64,000 bases of DNA. Source: DASUNQ01 sp035536455. GTDB lineage: Bacteria > Acidobacteriota > Thermoanaerobaculia > Multivoradales > UBA5704. The notes beneath the pieces were generated by a model. The model made no database searches and was not told the origin of the DNA. It saw only the letters and a list, made by a program, of their open reading frames with translations. Position numbers and translations under genes: made by a program. How positions within the stretch are numbered: position 1 is the first letter of the stretch; the number at the start of each line of letters is the position of its first letter. The stretch is taken from positions 186,001 to 250,000 of the forward strand of contig DATLOC010000041.1 in NCBI GenBank assembly GCA_035536455.1. The letters are read 5' to 3'. Shown here one piece after another: positions 63,352 to 64,000 of the stretch.

Positions 63352-64000
63352 GCTTCTTCAAGTTGCCGGCGGCCACCTGGTCGTCCGGCTTGAGCTCCAG
63401 CACCTTCTCGAGCAGCGTCCGCGCCTGGGCGAAGTCGCCGCGGACCATCAGCAGGACGGCGAGGTCGTTCATCGCCGGCACGTAGGCCGGGGCGAGCTGG
63501 AGGGCGCGCCGGAAGTCGGCCTCGGCCGCGTCGGGCTGGCCCAAGGCGAGCTGGACGACGCCGCGCTGGTAGACCGCGTCGGGGTTGTCGGGGGCGAGGC
63601 GCAGCGTGTCCTGCGCCACCTGCAGCGCTTCGTCCAGGCGTTTGAGCGAGAGCAGGGCGCGGATCGAGAGGACGCGCGGCCAGAGGTCGCCGGGAGCGGT
63701 CGTCGCCGCCTTCCGCGTGAGCTCGAGCGCCTTCTCGAACTGGCCGAGCTCGAGCAGCTTCAGCGCCTCGCGCAACGCCGGGTCCGCCGGCACGTTGGGC
63801 CCTTCCGCCGCGGCGGCGGCCGCCACCTGCGCTTCGGCCGACAGCTCGGAGAAGCGGGCGAGGGCCTTCTGGGCGTCGTCGCGCCGGCCGGCGCCCGTCA
63901 GGGACTGGCCGTAGGTCTGCCAGGCCTGGGTGTCGCGCGGCAGGAGCTGCGTGGCCTTCTCCAGCACCGGCACCGCCTCGGCGTGCCTGCCCGCCGCGAC
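63326..64000 (-). CDS. TPR-repeat protein (5' end beyond the window)
   Basis: The C-terminal part of a TPR protein; the frame is open to the right edge, so the start lies outside. At least four TPR units are visible: AWQTYGQSLTGAGRRDDAQK, LKLLELGQFEKALELTRKAA, DEALQVAQDTLRLAPDNPDA and YQRGVVQLALGQPDAAEADF, with APAYVPAMNDLAVLLMVRGD near the end. It is convergent with the glycosyltransferase gene and their 3' ends overlap by 26 bp. Function unknown. Confidence 0.85.
   Translation of the reverse strand, partial: VAAGRHAEAVPVLEKATQLLPRDTQAWQTYGQSLTGAGRRDDAQKALARFSELSAEAQVAAAAAAEGPNVPADPALREALKLLELGQFEKALELTRKAATTAPGDLWPRVLSIRALLSLKRLDEALQVAQDTLRLAPDNPDAVYQRGVVQLALGQPDAAEADFRRALQLAPAYVPAMNDLAVLLMVRGDFAQARTLLEKVLELKPDDQVAAGNLKKLKEKEGRS

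Overview
The window is chromosomal DNA from a very GC-rich, Gram-negative, outer-membrane-bearing bacterium, most probably an Acidobacteriota member of the Thermoanaerobaculia/Holophagae type. The reasons are an Oar-like TonB-dependent receptor with an N-terminal carboxypeptidase-regulatory domain, a CRTAC1/ASPIC-UnbV protein, a FYDLN-type zinc-ribbon protein, one bifunctional Rel, a type IVa pilus alignment operon, LolA, and many TPR and Ig/IPT lipoproteins. This placement is inferred from gene content; no rRNA gene is present.

Layout. 1-10 kb: the end of an ABC exporter subunit, a YfcH-like epimerase, a TonB-dependent receptor, an HD hydrolase, a Lon-N domain protein, a TPR protein and a CAP protein. 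10-19.3 kb: housekeeping genes (folK, zinc-ribbon protein, lolA, tgt-yajC-secD-secF with overlapping ends, rel, rpmB). 19.4-28.7 kb: pilMNOPQ followed by three secreted lipoproteins. 28.7-34 kb: TPR/roadblock pair, accB-accC-thiE-aroK and a phosphoesterase. 34-38.6 kb: a ccmABCDEF cytochrome c maturation operon on the minus strand, including a 38-residue CcmD and a CcmE with Cys in place of the haem-binding His. 38.6-42 kb: accessory segment with a regular 21-bp/105-bp repeat array, a decayed SymE-like gene, a TIR-domain protein, a HigBA toxin-antitoxin pair and an unknown membrane protein, much of it lower in GC. 42-53.6 kb: HEAT-cyclophilin lipoprotein, thioredoxin-fold protein, ECF sigma/anti-sigma pair, membrane spermidine-synthase-like protein, 3-hydroxyacyl-CoA dehydrogenase and a TPR protein. 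53.7-54.6 kb: gene-decay zone with two pseudogenes. 54.6-64 kb: proS, a CNNM/CBS protein, a CRTAC1 protein, an uncharacterised secreted protein, a glycosyltransferase-TPR fusion and a partial TPR protein.

Three patterns run through the window. First, two separate intergenic arrays share an exact 21-bp period but have different unit sequences; the second has a strict three-A/two-B higher-order repeat of 105 bp. Second, about a dozen genes, including most that are not inside operons, have a TAnnnT (often TAGACT or TATACT) hexamer ending 6-11 nt before the start codon, which predicts leaderless mRNAs. Third, several genes seem to lack a canonical start codon: tgt and the CRTAC1 gene appear to start at CTG, and folK has no usable start in frame.
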